A program made the position numbers and the translations under genes. Shown in pieces: positions 33,588-43,180 of a stretch of 64,000 bases of DNA. The notes beneath the pieces were generated by a model. It was not told where the DNA came from and ran no database searches. It saw only the letters and a list, made by a program, of their open reading frames with translations. The stretch is from NCBI RefSeq assembly GCF_050433385.1, contig NZ_JBNPXI010000002.1, forward strand, positions 186,001-250,000. Direction: 5' to 3'. Positions within the stretch are counted from its first letter, which is position 1. Each line of letters opens with the position of its first letter. The stretch comes from Brassicibacter mesophilus. Lineage in GTDB: Bacteria; Bacillota; Clostridia; Tissierellales; Proteiniboraceae.

Positions 33588-36215
33588 TTGGGTAATTTAA
33601 CACCAATGATGCAACAGTATTTCGAAATAAAACATAAACACAAAGATTCTATATTGTTTTTCCGGTTAGGTGATTTCTATGAGATGTTTTTTGATGATGC
33701 TATTACTGCCTCTAAAGAATTAGAAATAACTTTGACCGGGAGAGATTGTGGACAAGAGGAAAGAGCACCTATGTGTGGAGTTCCATTCCATTCTGCTGAT
33801 TCATATATTGCTAAACTCGTTGAAAAAGGATATAAGGTAGCTATTTGCGAGCAGGTTGAAGATCCTTCTAAAGCAGTAGGTATAGTTAAGAGAGATGTAG
33901 TTAGGGTAATCACTCCAGGTACCATCACAGATACTAACGCACTTGATGAAAAATCAAATAATTTCTTATGTTGTATTTATATGGATGATGAAGGATATGG
34001 ACTATCTTATGTTGACATTTCAACTGGTGAATTATGTACTACAGAAGTCTTAGTAAACAGTACAGATCCAATAATTTCTTTAATAAATGAATTGGGCAAG
34101 ATAATGCCGACTGAAATTATTGCTAATAGTTATTTATATGACAATACAGAAACAATTGGAAAGATAAAAAGAAGAACTAATTGCTTTATTAACGCTTTTA
34201 CTAACGAAACTTTTGACTTTCATTCTGCTAAAGAGTTAATTAAGACTCATTTTGCTGTAATTAGCTTAGATGGCTTAGGTTTATCAGGAAAAAATCATTC
34301 AATTATGTCATTAGGGACTACCATACAATATCTTAATGAAACACAAAAGATTACATTAAATCACCTAAATAATATTCATTCGTATTCTTGTAATAGCTTC
34401 ATGACTTTAGATATTAGCACTAGAAGAAACCTTGAACTCATAGAAACAATGAGAGGAAAGAGTAAGAAAGGTTCTTTAATATCAATGCTGGATAAGACAT
34501 CGACAGCAATGGGGGGAAGATTACTAAGAAAATGGATAGAGGAGCCCCTTCTTGATAAAACTGAAATCGAGAGTAGATTTGATGTTATTGAGTATTTTAC
34601 TAGTAATATTATGATAATGAATGATATCGAAGAGCTGTTAAAAAAAGTCTATGATTTAGAAAGGCTTATGGGTAAAATTGTATACGGTAACTGTAATGCC
34701 AGAGATTTAATAGCAATGAAAAACTCTCTTAAAATCTTGCCCGATATTAAATCTATAATAAAATTAAATGGATCAGAATGTACTAAGCTTAATGGAATAG
34801 TTGAAAATATGGATTGTCTGGATGACATATATACTATTATACACAACTCAATTGAAGAAGATCCACCTTTAACAATTAAAGATGGAGGAATTATTAAAAG
34901 CGATTATAATCAGGAATTAAAGGGCTTAAGAGAAGCAGCATCAAATGGGAAAGAATGGTTATCTCAATTAGAGGAAAAAGAAAGAAATTCTACTGGAATA
35001 AAAAATCTTAAGATAGGATTTAATAAAGTCTTTGGATATTTTCTGGAAGTTTCAAAATCAAATATTAAACTAGTACCTGATTACTATATTAGAAAGCAAA
35101 CCTTATCAAATTCAGAAAGATATATTACTCCAGATTTAAAAGAAATGGAATCAAAAATTTTAGGCGCCGAGGAGAAGATGACTGCTATTGAATATGATAT
35201 ATTTAATAGCATAAGAGATGAAATTAGAGCAAATGTTAAGAGAATACAAGACACAAGTAAAAGAGTTGCTACTATTGATGCTCTGATTTCTTTATCTCAA
35301 GTAGCGTATAAAAATAATTATGTAAGACCTGAAATCAATGATAAAGGTACTATAGAGATAAAAAATGGAAGACATCCTGTAGTAGAAAAAATGCTTGAAG
35401 GAGAACTATTTGTACCAAATGATACTTATCTTGATACCAAAAATAATAGGATTTCAATAATTACCGGTCCTAATATGGCTGGAAAATCAACATACATGAG
35501 GCAAGTAGCACTTATTACTCTGATGGCTCAAGTTGGAAGCTTTGTACCAGCTGAAAAAGTCAGTATTTGTATAGTAGATAGGATATTTACCAGGATTGGT
35601 GCGTCAGACGACTTATCTCAAGGGCAGAGTACCTTTATGGTTGAAATGACTGAAGTAGCTAATATTTTAAATAATGCAACTAATAACAGCCTTATTATTT
35701 TAGATGAGATAGGTAGAGGTACTAGTACTTATGATGGGTTAAGCATAGCTTGGGCAGTTATTGAATATATTAGTGATACAGATAAGCTTGGAGCCAAAAC
35801 ATTATTTGCTACTCATTATCATGAACTTACAGAGCTAGAATGTAAGTTAGATGGAGTAAAAAATTACAGTATTTTGGTACAAGAAAAAGGTGAAAATATT
35901 ATTTTTTTAAGAAAAATTGTACAGGGTGGTGCAGATAGAAGCTATGGTATTGAAGTAGCTAAGCTTGCTGGGGTTCGAAATGAGGTAATAGAAAGAGCTT
36001 ATGAAATACTAAATGATCTAGAGAAAAAAGATTTAAATGTGTCTGATATAGCAATAACTTGCGATACAGTTAAAAACGAGTATCAGCTTGATTTATTTAA
36101 AGTTAATGAAAATAGATTAATTGAAGAACTAAGAAATATTAATATGATGAATATTACTCCTATACAAGCTATGAACATACTTTATAGATTATGTGATGAA
36201 AGTAAGAAAATATAG
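33588..36215 (+). CDS. mutS: DNA mismatch repair protein MutS
   Basis: 875 residues, full length. The mismatch-reading domain starts with TPMMQQYFEIK and includes FFRLGDFYEMFFDDA, whose FYE motif wedges into the mismatch. The ATPase domain has Walker A GPNMAGKSTYMRQ, Walker B LIILDEIGRGTSTYDG and ATHYHEL. TTG start with TTGGAGGGA upstream. It is followed 18 bases later by mutL. Confidence 0.97.
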   Translation: MGNLTPMMQQYFEIKHKHKDSILFFRLGDFYEMFFDDAITASKELEITLTGRDCGQEERAPMCGVPFHSADSYIAKLVEKGYKVAICEQVEDPSKAVGIVKRDVVRVITPGTITDTNALDEKSNNFLCCIYMDDEGYGLSYVDISTGELCTTEVLVNSTDPIISLINELGKIMPTEIIANSYLYDNTETIGKIKRRTNCFINAFTNETFDFHSAKELIKTHFAVISLDGLGLSGKNHSIMSLGTTIQYLNETQKITLNHLNNIHSYSCNSFMTLDISTRRNLELIETMRGKSKKGSLISMLDKTSTAMGGRLLRKWIEEPLLDKTEIESRFDVIEYFTSNIMIMNDIEELLKKVYDLERLMGKIVYGNCNARDLIAMKNSLKILPDIKSIIKLNGSECTKLNGIVENMDCLDDIYTIIHNSIEEDPPLTIKDGGIIKSDYNQELKGLREAASNGKEWLSQLEEKERNSTGIKNLKIGFNKVFGYFLEVSKSNIKLVPDYYIRKQTLSNSERYITPDLKEMESKILGAEEKMTAIEYDIFNSIRDEIRANVKRIQDTSKRVATIDALISLSQVAYKNNYVRPEINDKGTIEIKNGRHPVVEKMLEGELFVPNDTYLDTKNNRISIITGPNMAGKSTYMRQVALITLMAQVGSFVPAEKVSICIVDRIFTRIGASDDLSQGQSTFMVEMTEVANILNNATNNSLIILDEIGRGTSTYDGLSIAWAVIEYISDTDKLGAKTLFATHYHELTELECKLDGVKNYSILVQEKGENIIFLRKIVQGGADRSYGIEVAKLAGVRNEVIERAYEILNDLEKKDLNVSDIAITCDTVKNEYQLDLFKVNENRLIEELRNINMMNITPIQAMNILYRLCDESKKI

Positions 36216-36233
36216 GTGATATTAGGTGATAAA

Positions 36234-38138
36234 ATGAGAAGTTCGATTAAATTACTTGACGATAAAACTGTTAATAAAATAGCCGCAGGCGAAGTAATAG
36301 AAAAACCAGCATCTGTGGTAAAGGAGCTTGTCGAAAACTCTATAGATGCTTTTTCTACAGATATTACTATTGAAATAGTTGAAGGTGGAAAGAAATATAT
36401 ACGTGTGACAGATAATGGGGTAGGAATTGAGAAAAATCAAGTAGACTTAGCTTTTTTAAGACACTCAACAAGTAAAATAAGCAGAATTGAAGACTTACAA
36501 AGCATTACATCGTTAGGTTTTAGGGGTGAAGCCTTGGCTAGTATCGCTGCAGTCTCTCAGCTGGAACTAATAACGAAAGTTAAAGAACAATTGAGCGGAT
36601 CCAAAGTAATTATTAATGGTGGGAAAGTTCTGACCAAGAATGATGTAGGATGTCCTAATGGAACTACTATCATTATAAGAAACTTATTTTATAATGTTCC
36701 AGTAAGACAGAAATTTCTTAAAAGTGATACTGTCGAATCTTCTTATATCAGTGATATTGTATACAAGCTTGCACTTGGTAATCCTAAAATATCATTTAAA
36801 TTTATAAAAGATAGTAAAATGATTATAAGAACGCCTGGAAAGGGAGATTTATCCTTAAATACTTATAGTTTACTAGGCAAAGAATTTATCAACTCAATGT
36901 TTAATGTAAATTATGAAGGCAAGAATATTAAAATAAGCGGCTTAACATGTAAACCCTCATATACTAGAGGAAATAGAAATCATCAATATCTCTTCGTAAA
37001 TAATAGATATGTTAGAAACGTAGAAATCTCTAGGGCCATTGAGGATGTATATAAAACTCTTATACCTATCAATCGATTCCCAATTTTCATACTATATATT
37101 TCAATAGATCCAGACGTAATTGATGTAAACGTACACCCAACAAAAACAGAAATACGATTTGAAGATCAAAATCAAATAAATTTTTTGATACAGGATGTTA
37201 TTAAGGATGTTTTAAACGCTAATAACTTAATTCCTGAAGTATCAATGAACAATAAAAAAGAAGAAACTAATAGTGAGCAGTCTTCATTTTTAGACACTCC
37301 AATTATTGATTATAAAAAAAATGATGTTTGTCCTGAGCAAAAAAATAATTTTTTAAATGAAAAAGATAAAAACTATAAGTGTAAGGAGTTTAATCACTTA
37401 GGTATTAGCACAAGTAAAGAAACGCTTAATTCGCTTCATAACAATAGCATAGAAGCTGATAAGAGCATTAGAATTATTGAATATGAAGTCAGGGAATCAG
37501 ATGAAACTACGAAAGATAATGAACATAAAAATAGTAGACGAGATGATATCAATAATAGGATACCTGAACTAAATATTATTGGTAAGTTATTTGATACTTA
37601 TATATTAGCTGAAAATAAAACAATGAATGAATTTTATTTAATTGACCAACACGCTGCTCATGAGCGAATAATGTATGAAAAATTAAAACATCAGCTTGAA
37701 TCTCAAAACGTTTATACTCAACAGTTATTGTCAGCAGAAGTTATAGATTTAACACATGGAGAAATTCAGCTGATACATGAGAATATAGATATTTTTAAGA
37801 GAATTGGTTTTGATATCGAAGAATTTGGAAACAATTCGATTGTATTAAGAAGTGTACCGGTTATATTTGGAAAACCAGATTCAAAACAGCTCTTGCTAGA
37901 TATATTGGATAAGCTTCAGTACGATATAAAAAGTAGCTACCATGTAAGATTAGAAAAAATTATGAAAATGGCATGTACTAGTGCTATCAAAGCTGGATAT
38001 AATATCAAAGAAATAGAAATAAATAACTTAATAAATGAGCTAAGTTACTCAGAAGAACCTTATACTTGTCCTCATGGACGTCCGATCATTATAAAAATAA
38101 CAAAATATGAGCTTGAAAAAAAGTTTAAAAGAGTATAG
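36234..38138 (+). CDS. mutL: DNA mismatch repair endonuclease MutL
   Basis: 634 residues from ATG 36234 (AGGTGAT just upstream). The GHKL ATPase has IAAGEVIEKPASVVKELVENS, DNGVGI and GFRGEALASI. After a charged variable linker (about residues 330-440) comes the dimerisation domain with the metal-dependent nicking site DQHAAHERIMYEKL and the C-terminal CPHGRP motif, so it is the endonuclease type expected where MutH is absent. Confidence 0.96.
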   Translation: MRSSIKLLDDKTVNKIAAGEVIEKPASVVKELVENSIDAFSTDITIEIVEGGKKYIRVTDNGVGIEKNQVDLAFLRHSTSKISRIEDLQSITSLGFRGEALASIAAVSQLELITKVKEQLSGSKVIINGGKVLTKNDVGCPNGTTIIIRNLFYNVPVRQKFLKSDTVESSYISDIVYKLALGNPKISFKFIKDSKMIIRTPGKGDLSLNTYSLLGKEFINSMFNVNYEGKNIKISGLTCKPSYTRGNRNHQYLFVNNRYVRNVEISRAIEDVYKTLIPINRFPIFILYISIDPDVIDVNVHPTKTEIRFEDQNQINFLIQDVIKDVLNANNLIPEVSMNNKKEETNSEQSSFLDTPIIDYKKNDVCPEQKNNFLNEKDKNYKCKEFNHLGISTSKETLNSLHNNSIEADKSIRIIEYEVRESDETTKDNEHKNSRRDDINNRIPELNIIGKLFDTYILAENKTMNEFYLIDQHAAHERIMYEKLKHQLESQNVYTQQLLSAEVIDLTHGEIQLIHENIDIFKRIGFDIEEFGNNSIVLRSVPVIFGKPDSKQLLLDILDKLQYDIKSSYHVRLEKIMKMACTSAIKAGYNIKEIEINNLINELSYSEEPYTCPHGRPIIIKITKYELEKKFKRV

Positions 38139-38153
38139 TAAAGGATGAACTAG

Positions 38154-39107
38154 ATGTCTAAAAAACCGCTTTTAATATTAGTTGGGCCAACTGCTGTTGG
38201 TAAAACTGCTATATCCATTGACGTAGCTAAAGCAATTAATGCAGAAATTATATCTGCAGATTCAATGCAAATATACAAATTCATGGATATAGGAACAGCA
38301 AAAATTTCTAAAGAAGAGATGAAAAATATCAAGCACTATATGATTAATGAAATCTACCCTGATGAAGAATTTTCAGTTTCTGACTTTCAAAAGAAAGCAT
38401 ATGAATATATTGATACGATTTTAAATAAAGGAAAGCTTCCTATGGTAGTTGGTGGAACTGGACTATATATTAATTCACTAGTGTATGATCTAGATTTTAC
38501 AAGAGCAGTTTCAAATTGGAGCTTAAGAAATGAATTTTTAAAAAAAGCAGAACAGTTCGGTAACGAATATATTCATGATAATTTAAAGCAAGTGGACCCA
38601 GAGTCAGCCGAAAGAATACATATTAATGATACCAAAAGAATTATTAGAGCTCTAGAAGTTTATTATGATACAGGAACCCCTATGTCTAAGTATTATAATA
38701 GTTTTAGACAATATAACAGTATATTTAATCTAACTATGCTTGGTTTGAATATGGACAGAAAAGAGTTATATGATACAATCAACATAAGAGTAGATGATAT
38801 GATTAGTAATGGTCTTATAAATGAAGTTAATAACCTTCTCAATATGGGATACAGTGAAAACTATGTTTCTATGCAAGGATTAGGATATAAAGAAATTGTT
38901 AAATACCTTAAAGGACAATATTCTTTAGATGAAGCTGTCGATATATTAAAAAGAGATTCTAGAAGATTTGCAAAAAGACAACTAACTTGGTTTAGAAGAG
39001 ATGAAAGAATACATTGGATAAATATAGATGATTTTGATAATAAGAATTCTATTGTTGAATATATTATTAACTATGTAAAAGAAAGATTTGAAATAAATAA
39101 TAATTAA
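38154..39107 (+). CDS. miaA: tRNA dimethylallyltransferase MiaA
   Basis: 317 residues. LILVGPTAVGKTAIS is the P-loop, SADSMQIYKFMDIGTAK and VVGGTGLYINSLVYD are signatures, and RRFAKRQLTWFRRD lies near the C-terminus. It transfers a dimethylallyl group to A37 of tRNAs, producing the substrate of MiaB. Sixteen bases after mutL, and 23 before hfq, in a conserved operon. Bases 38934-39003 (codons 261-284) are duplicated, inverted, upstream of the potassium channel gene at 28751-28820. Confidence 0.96.
   Translation: MSKKPLLILVGPTAVGKTAISIDVAKAINAEIISADSMQIYKFMDIGTAKISKEEMKNIKHYMINEIYPDEEFSVSDFQKKAYEYIDTILNKGKLPMVVGGTGLYINSLVYDLDFTRAVSNWSLRNEFLKKAEQFGNEYIHDNLKQVDPESAERIHINDTKRIIRALEVYYDTGTPMSKYYNSFRQYNSIFNLTMLGLNMDRKELYDTINIRVDDMISNGLINEVNNLLNMGYSENYVSMQGLGYKEIVKYLKGQYSLDEAVDILKRDSRRFAKRQLTWFRRDERIHWINIDDFDNKNSIVEYIINYVKERFEINNN
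38934..39003 (+). repeat. Parent copy of the 70-bp miaA segment
   Basis: Within the intact miaA gene; 69/70 identical to the reverse complement of 28751-28820. The two copies are inverted and 10.1 kb apart. Confidence 0.93.
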
Positions 39108-39129
39108 TTAACCTAAAGGAGGGAAATTT

Positions 39130-39384
39130 ATGAAAAATAATATTAATTTGCAAGATGTATTTTTAAACAGGGTTAGGAAAGAAAATGTGAGCATCACTAT
39201 TTTTCTATTAAATGGATATCAACTAAAAGGATATGTAAAAGGATTTGATAACTATACTATAGTTTTAGATTGCGAAGGAAAACAAAACTTAATATACAAA
39301 CATGCTATCTCAACGATAATCCCTTATAGACCAGTAAATTTTGCTAATAAGAATAATAGTTTAACTGAAAATCAATCTGAATAA
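39130..39384 (+). CDS. hfq: RNA chaperone Hfq
   Basis: 84 residues. The Sm1 motif (VSITIFLLNGYQLKGYVKGFDNY, starting about residue 19) and the Sm2 motif YKHAISTIIP are complete. Hfq forms a hexameric ring that helps small RNAs pair with mRNAs. AAGGAGG precedes the ATG. The C-terminal tail is short, as in Clostridia. A very strong terminator follows. Confidence 0.96.
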   Translation: MKNNINLQDVFLNRVRKENVSITIFLLNGYQLKGYVKGFDNYTIVLDCEGKQNLIYKHAISTIIPYRPVNFANKNNSLTENQSE

Positions 39385-39405
39385 ATTATCTATAGTATGG
39401 AGTGT

Positions 39406-39444
39406 AAAAAGCTTTTTAGAAATATTTCTAAAAAGCTTTTTTAT
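39406..39444 (+). terminator. Intrinsic terminator after hfq
   Basis: Long inverted repeat AAAAAGCTTTTTAGAAA and its complement, about 16 pairs, ending in a T run. Confidence 0.88.
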
Positions 39445-39516
39445 TATACAAATTTAGTTCCAAATTAGTTATAATTTGAATAATATATTTATAGTATCCT
39501 TTTTTGAGGTGATAAT

Positions 39517-40452
39517 ATGGGAAATGAACTGCTTGCTTTATATCAATTAGGTAAAATCAGTATAAACGAAGCGATGGAACATTTAATTGATGACAAGAAA
39601 AAGCAAAGTTACAATAATTTTTTAAAAGAAGAACGAGAAGAAACTCTACAGGAAATTATCGATGAATTAGATATGCTTATTGGACTAAATAATGTAAAGG
39701 ATTTGGTTTGTGAAATAAAAGCATTTATAGAGATACAAGCTAAAAGAAGAAAGGAAAACCTTCTTGCTGAACCTGTTGTTTTACATATGATTTTCAAGGG
39801 TAATCCTGGAACGGGTAAAACAACTGTTGCTCGACTAATAGGAAAGATTTTTAAGAAGATGGGTATGCTTGAAAAAGGCCATCTTGTTGAAATTGAGAGA
39901 GCAGATATTGTTGGCGAATATATAGGTCATACTGCTGTAAAAGTTAAGCAACAAGTAAAAAAAGCATTAGGTGGTATACTTTTTATTGATGAAGCATACT
40001 CTCTAGCGAGAGGGGGGAATAAGGACTTTGGTAAAGAAGCTATAGATGCATTAGTTAAAGCTATGGAAGACTACAAAGACAATTTGATTTTAATATTGGC
40101 TGGATACTACGATGAAATGGAGGAGTTTTTAAGGTCGAATCCAGGATTAAAATCAAGGTTTCCTATACATATCGAGTTTAAAGATTATACCACTGATGAA
40201 CTTTTAAAAATAGGTGAGCTCATTGCTAGCCAAAAAGAATATAGACTTTCAGAACGAGCTATTATTAAATTAAAAAATATATTGATATTAAAAAATGATA
40301 GTTACAATAGTGGTAACGCTAGATTAGTAAGAAACATTATAGAAAAATCGTTTCGGAAACAGGCATTAAGATTGCAAAATAAAAAAAACTTAACAAGAGA
40401 AGACTTGATATTAATTAAGGCGGAAGACATAGCGGGAGATGATTTGTATTGA
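39517..40452 (+). CDS. spoVK: Stage V sporulation protein K (CbxX/CfqX-type AAA ATPase)
   Basis: 311 residues, length of SpoVK. Walker A is GNPGTGKTTVARLIG (about residues 95-103), Walker B ILFIDEAYSLARGG, and the sensor region RFPIHIEFKDYT. The CbxX/CfqX group remodels partner proteins; SpoVK is needed for spore maturation in B. subtilis and lies after hfq there as well. It overlaps the next gene by 4 bases. Confidence 0.9.
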   Translation: MGNELLALYQLGKISINEAMEHLIDDKKKQSYNNFLKEEREETLQEIIDELDMLIGLNNVKDLVCEIKAFIEIQAKRRKENLLAEPVVLHMIFKGNPGTGKTTVARLIGKIFKKMGMLEKGHLVEIERADIVGEYIGHTAVKVKQQVKKALGGILFIDEAYSLARGGNKDFGKEAIDALVKAMEDYKDNLILILAGYYDEMEEFLRSNPGLKSRFPIHIEFKDYTTDELLKIGELIASQKEYRLSERAIIKLKNILILKNDSYNSGNARLVRNIIEKSFRKQALRLQNKKNLTREDLILIKAEDIAGDDLY

Positions 40453-41054
40453 AGGAAGCTTTAATAATCGGTAAGACAAATGTTGGAAAGTCATTATTCC
40501 TCGTAAATTTTACCGAGTTTTTGGGTTATAAGAAGATATATTTAAATATTGAAGGACTTGATGGAAAAGTATTAAAAAAAGAGATGTCTATAGATATAGC
40601 CATAAAGTATCTCTCTTCTAATCAAAAATTCAAAACAAAATGTTTGCAGTTCACTGAATTAAAAATACCAGTCTCTAAAGGGTATAAAGAAATTAGGATT
40701 ATTGATTCTAGTGGACTAACTGATGGAATTCATCCAGACTTAAATATAAGATGCAGCATTGTACAAACTTTAGAAAAATTAGAGAATACAGGTATGATAA
40801 TACATATTGTTGATTTAACAGAGTATATTGATGAGAATATTAATTTAATTAGCGAAATAGATAAGCAGATTATTAGATTCGGCTCCAATAAAAATAATTA
40901 TATCTTATTAGCTAATAAGATAGACTTAGATAAAGATGGAAAAGGATTAAGGTATCTCCAAAGCTGCTTTAATAACATTAGAATTATACCTATATCTGCA
41001 TTGTATAGAGATGGATTTAATGAGGTGAAATCATATGTTATTAAGTCACTATAA
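40449..41054 (+). CDS. Small GTP-binding protein of unknown role
   Basis: 201 residues. G1 is IGKTNVGKS at the N-terminus, G3 is IIDSSG (instead of the usual DTPG), G4 is NKID near residue 158 and G5 PISAL near 180. The protein is only a G domain, with no extra domain. In Bacillus the gene after spoVK is the GTPase hflX, but this protein is half that size and lacks the HflX N-terminal domain. It overlaps both neighbours, so it is translationally coupled to spoVK and to the UbiA-like gene. Start TTG at 40449. Confidence 0.8.
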   Translation: MKEALIIGKTNVGKSLFLVNFTEFLGYKKIYLNIEGLDGKVLKKEMSIDIAIKYLSSNQKFKTKCLQFTELKIPVSKGYKEIRIIDSSGLTDGIHPDLNIRCSIVQTLEKLENTGMIIHIVDLTEYIDENINLISEIDKQIIRFGSNKNNYILLANKIDLDKDGKGLRYLQSCFNNIRIIPISALYRDGFNEVKSYVIKSL

Positions 41055-41622
41055 CATAAAAAATATTCTTTGCGTATTGATAACAGGTATTGTTATTAAA
41101 ACTATGGACGATTATATTGATACTAATAAGTCTGAACTAATCAATAAAATAGTAAAACAACACGTAGGAAGTGGAATTATTTCATACATACTGTTGTTTT
41201 TTTCATTGTCGTGTCTATTGAATAAAGAACTCTCTATATCCTTATTTTTAGGAGCATATATGGTAGGTATGTTTACTGATTTAAGAAGACCATTATTTTT
41301 TAAACTCAATGGATTTTATGAGTCAGTAATCATCTTTACTATCGGAGCTTACTTTCTAGGAATTCTCATGATGTTACTTTCTATAATAATCATGACGTTT
41401 ATACAATTCTTTGATGATGTTATTGACAGGGAAGAAGATAGATATAGTGGAAATAAAAATTTCGCTATAAAATATGGCACTGTAGAAATAAGTTTATTAG
41501 CTATTTGTTTATTACTATTATCAATTAAATTAAGCCCTAGTATATCTACTATGTCTTTAGTAACTTTTGTTGTTCTGCAAGCTGTTGAAAAAAGAATAAA
41601 GCGGGGGAAAAGAAATGCATAA
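41035..41622 (+). CDS. UbiA-like integral membrane protein, short and diverged
   Basis: 195 residues, six or more hydrophobic segments. Two Asp-rich stretches fit the UbiA prenyltransferase pattern: MDDYID (about residues 24-29) and DDVIDREEDRYSGNKNFAIKYG (about 126-147; DxxxDxxxD-like). UbiA enzymes are normally near 290 residues, so this would be a shortened member. It overlaps the GTPase gene by 20 bases and the next small gene by 8. Substrate unknown; a role in a membrane lipid or pigment made during sporulation is only inference from spoVK. Confidence 0.6.
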   Translation: MLLSHYNIKNILCVLITGIVIKTMDDYIDTNKSELINKIVKQHVGSGIISYILLFFSLSCLLNKELSISLFLGAYMVGMFTDLRRPLFFKLNGFYESVIIFTIGAYFLGILMMLLSIIIMTFIQFFDDVIDREEDRYSGNKNFAIKYGTVEISLLAICLLLLSIKLSPSISTMSLVTFVVLQAVEKRIKRGKRNA

Positions 41623-41797
41623 TGTGACATATAGTATATTCGTTAGCTTACTTTTATTACTAGGATATGTTATAGGGAGAAGAGTAGGTAGGAGAGAAGG
41701 CTTAAAAGAAGGACTTGCATTAGCACCAATAATTCTTAGAAAACAGATGAACATCAAAGGAAAGTGTCCCATCTGTGATAAAGATAATTGCTTGTAA
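41615..41797 (+). CDS. Small membrane protein with a C-terminal CxxC...C motif
   Basis: 60 residues: one N-terminal membrane helix (about 6-22), a very basic and Gly-rich segment with repeated GR(R/E)(V/E)G units, and a C-terminus KCPICDKDNCL that could bind zinc. It overlaps the UbiA-like gene by 8 bases, which supports translation. No known family recognised. Confidence 0.6.
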   Translation: MHNVTYSIFVSLLLLLGYVIGRRVGRREGLKEGLALAPIILRKQMNIKGKCPICDKDNCL

Positions 41798-41850
41798 TAT
41801 CCTAATATGATAAAATACAGAAGACAATAACATAACAGAAGGTGAATATA

Positions 41851-43164
41851 ATGAATAAGGATACGATAAATATATTATGTAAACAATTTAATTTGAAAGA
41901 AGAAGTAATAAACTATGTAATTCAAAAAGAAAACAAGTTATTAAAGAAATCATATTTTGAGAATATAGAAATAGTGAAGGAATATAATCAATATAAGGTT
42001 ATAGCTGCAATGCAAAAAGCTAAGTTAAATGCAACTCATTTTAGCTGGGCAACAGGCTATGGATATGATGATATAGGTAGAGAAAAGGTAGAAGAAATCT
42101 ATTCTTATGTATTTAATACCGAAGATGCACTAGTTAGACCAACTATCGTATCAGGAACACATGCAATTTCATTAACTATTTCAGGAATACTCAGGCCTGG
42201 TGATGAAATGATTTCTATAACAGGTAGTCCATATGATACGCTTCAAAAAGTTATTGGTGTTAAAGGGGATGCGAGGGGCTCTTTTATCGAATATGGGATA
42301 AAATATAGAGAAATTCCGTTAAATAGTAATGGAGATATTGATATTAATACAGTACTTAATGAAGTTTCTAAAAAAACAAAACTGATCTTAATCCAAAGAT
42401 CAACAGGATACAGTGATAGAAAGGCTGTAACTGTAGATAAAATAAAAGAAGCTATAGATGCTATCAAAAATTATAGAAGTGATTTGATTTGCATGGTAGA
42501 CAATTGCTATGGTGAATTCTTAGAAAAAATAGAACCAACTGATGTAGGAGCAGATGTTATAGCTGGTTCATTGATTAAGAATCCTGGTGGAGGGTTAGCA
42601 CTATCAGGTGGCTATATTGTTGGTAAAAGTGACATTATTGAATTAGTTGCAAATAGAAGTACAGCTCCTGGAATAGGTAAAGAATGTGGTCTTACATTTG
42701 GAACTACCAGGAATACTTTACAAGGTCTTTTCCTAGCGCCACATATAGTTGCAGAAGCAGTAAAAGGAGCCTTGTTAACAGCTTCAGTATATAAAGGGTT
42801 AGGCTTTAGAGTTATACCAGAGTTAGATGACAAAAGAAGTGATATAATTCAAGGTATAGAATTCAGAAATAAAGATAGGTTAATAAGCTATTGTCAAGGT
42901 ATCCAAAGTGCCTCTCCTGTTGACTCATATGTATTACCTCAACCTTGGGCAATGCCGGGATATGAAGATGAGGTTATTATGGCAGCAGGAGGATTTGTAC
43001 AAGGTTCATCAATTGAACTTAGTGCAGATGCCCCTATAAGAGAACCATATTTTGCATACTATCAGGGAGGTTTAACATACGACCACTGTAAACTGGGAGT
43101 TATGATGAGCTTAAACAATTTATATAATAATAACCTGATTGAAAAAAATAAGCTGGCTTTATAG
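41851..43164 (+). CDS. Methionine gamma-lyase family protein (aluminium resistance protein-like)
   Basis: 437 residues from ATG 41851 with AGAAGGTGA upstream. A fold-type I PLP enzyme: ATHFSWATGYGYDD and VSGTHAISLTISGILRPGD near the N-terminus, and the PLP lysine in GSLIKNPGGGLALSGGYI (about residue 247). This family (Alum_res, YnbB) is found next to spoVK/hflX in Bacillus and often near lexA or glnR in Clostridia. It probably cleaves C-S bonds of sulfur amino acids, but the substrate is not established. Confidence 0.9.
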   Translation: MNKDTINILCKQFNLKEEVINYVIQKENKLLKKSYFENIEIVKEYNQYKVIAAMQKAKLNATHFSWATGYGYDDIGREKVEEIYSYVFNTEDALVRPTIVSGTHAISLTISGILRPGDEMISITGSPYDTLQKVIGVKGDARGSFIEYGIKYREIPLNSNGDIDINTVLNEVSKKTKLILIQRSTGYSDRKAVTVDKIKEAIDAIKNYRSDLICMVDNCYGEFLEKIEPTDVGADVIAGSLIKNPGGGLALSGGYIVGKSDIIELVANRSTAPGIGKECGLTFGTTRNTLQGLFLAPHIVAEAVKGALLTASVYKGLGFRVIPELDDKRSDIIQGIEFRNKDRLISYCQGIQSASPVDSYVLPQPWAMPGYEDEVIMAAGGFVQGSSIELSADAPIREPYFAYYQGGLTYDHCKLGVMMSLNNLYNNNLIEKNKLAL

Positions 43165-43180
43165 CCAGCTTTATTTTATT
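43151..43180. terminator. Bidirectional terminator between the methionine gamma-lyase family gene and lexA
   Basis: AGCTGGCT (43151-43158) and AGCCAGCT (43163-43170) with T-rich sequence on the plus side and an A run on the left serving the minus strand. Confidence 0.75.
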
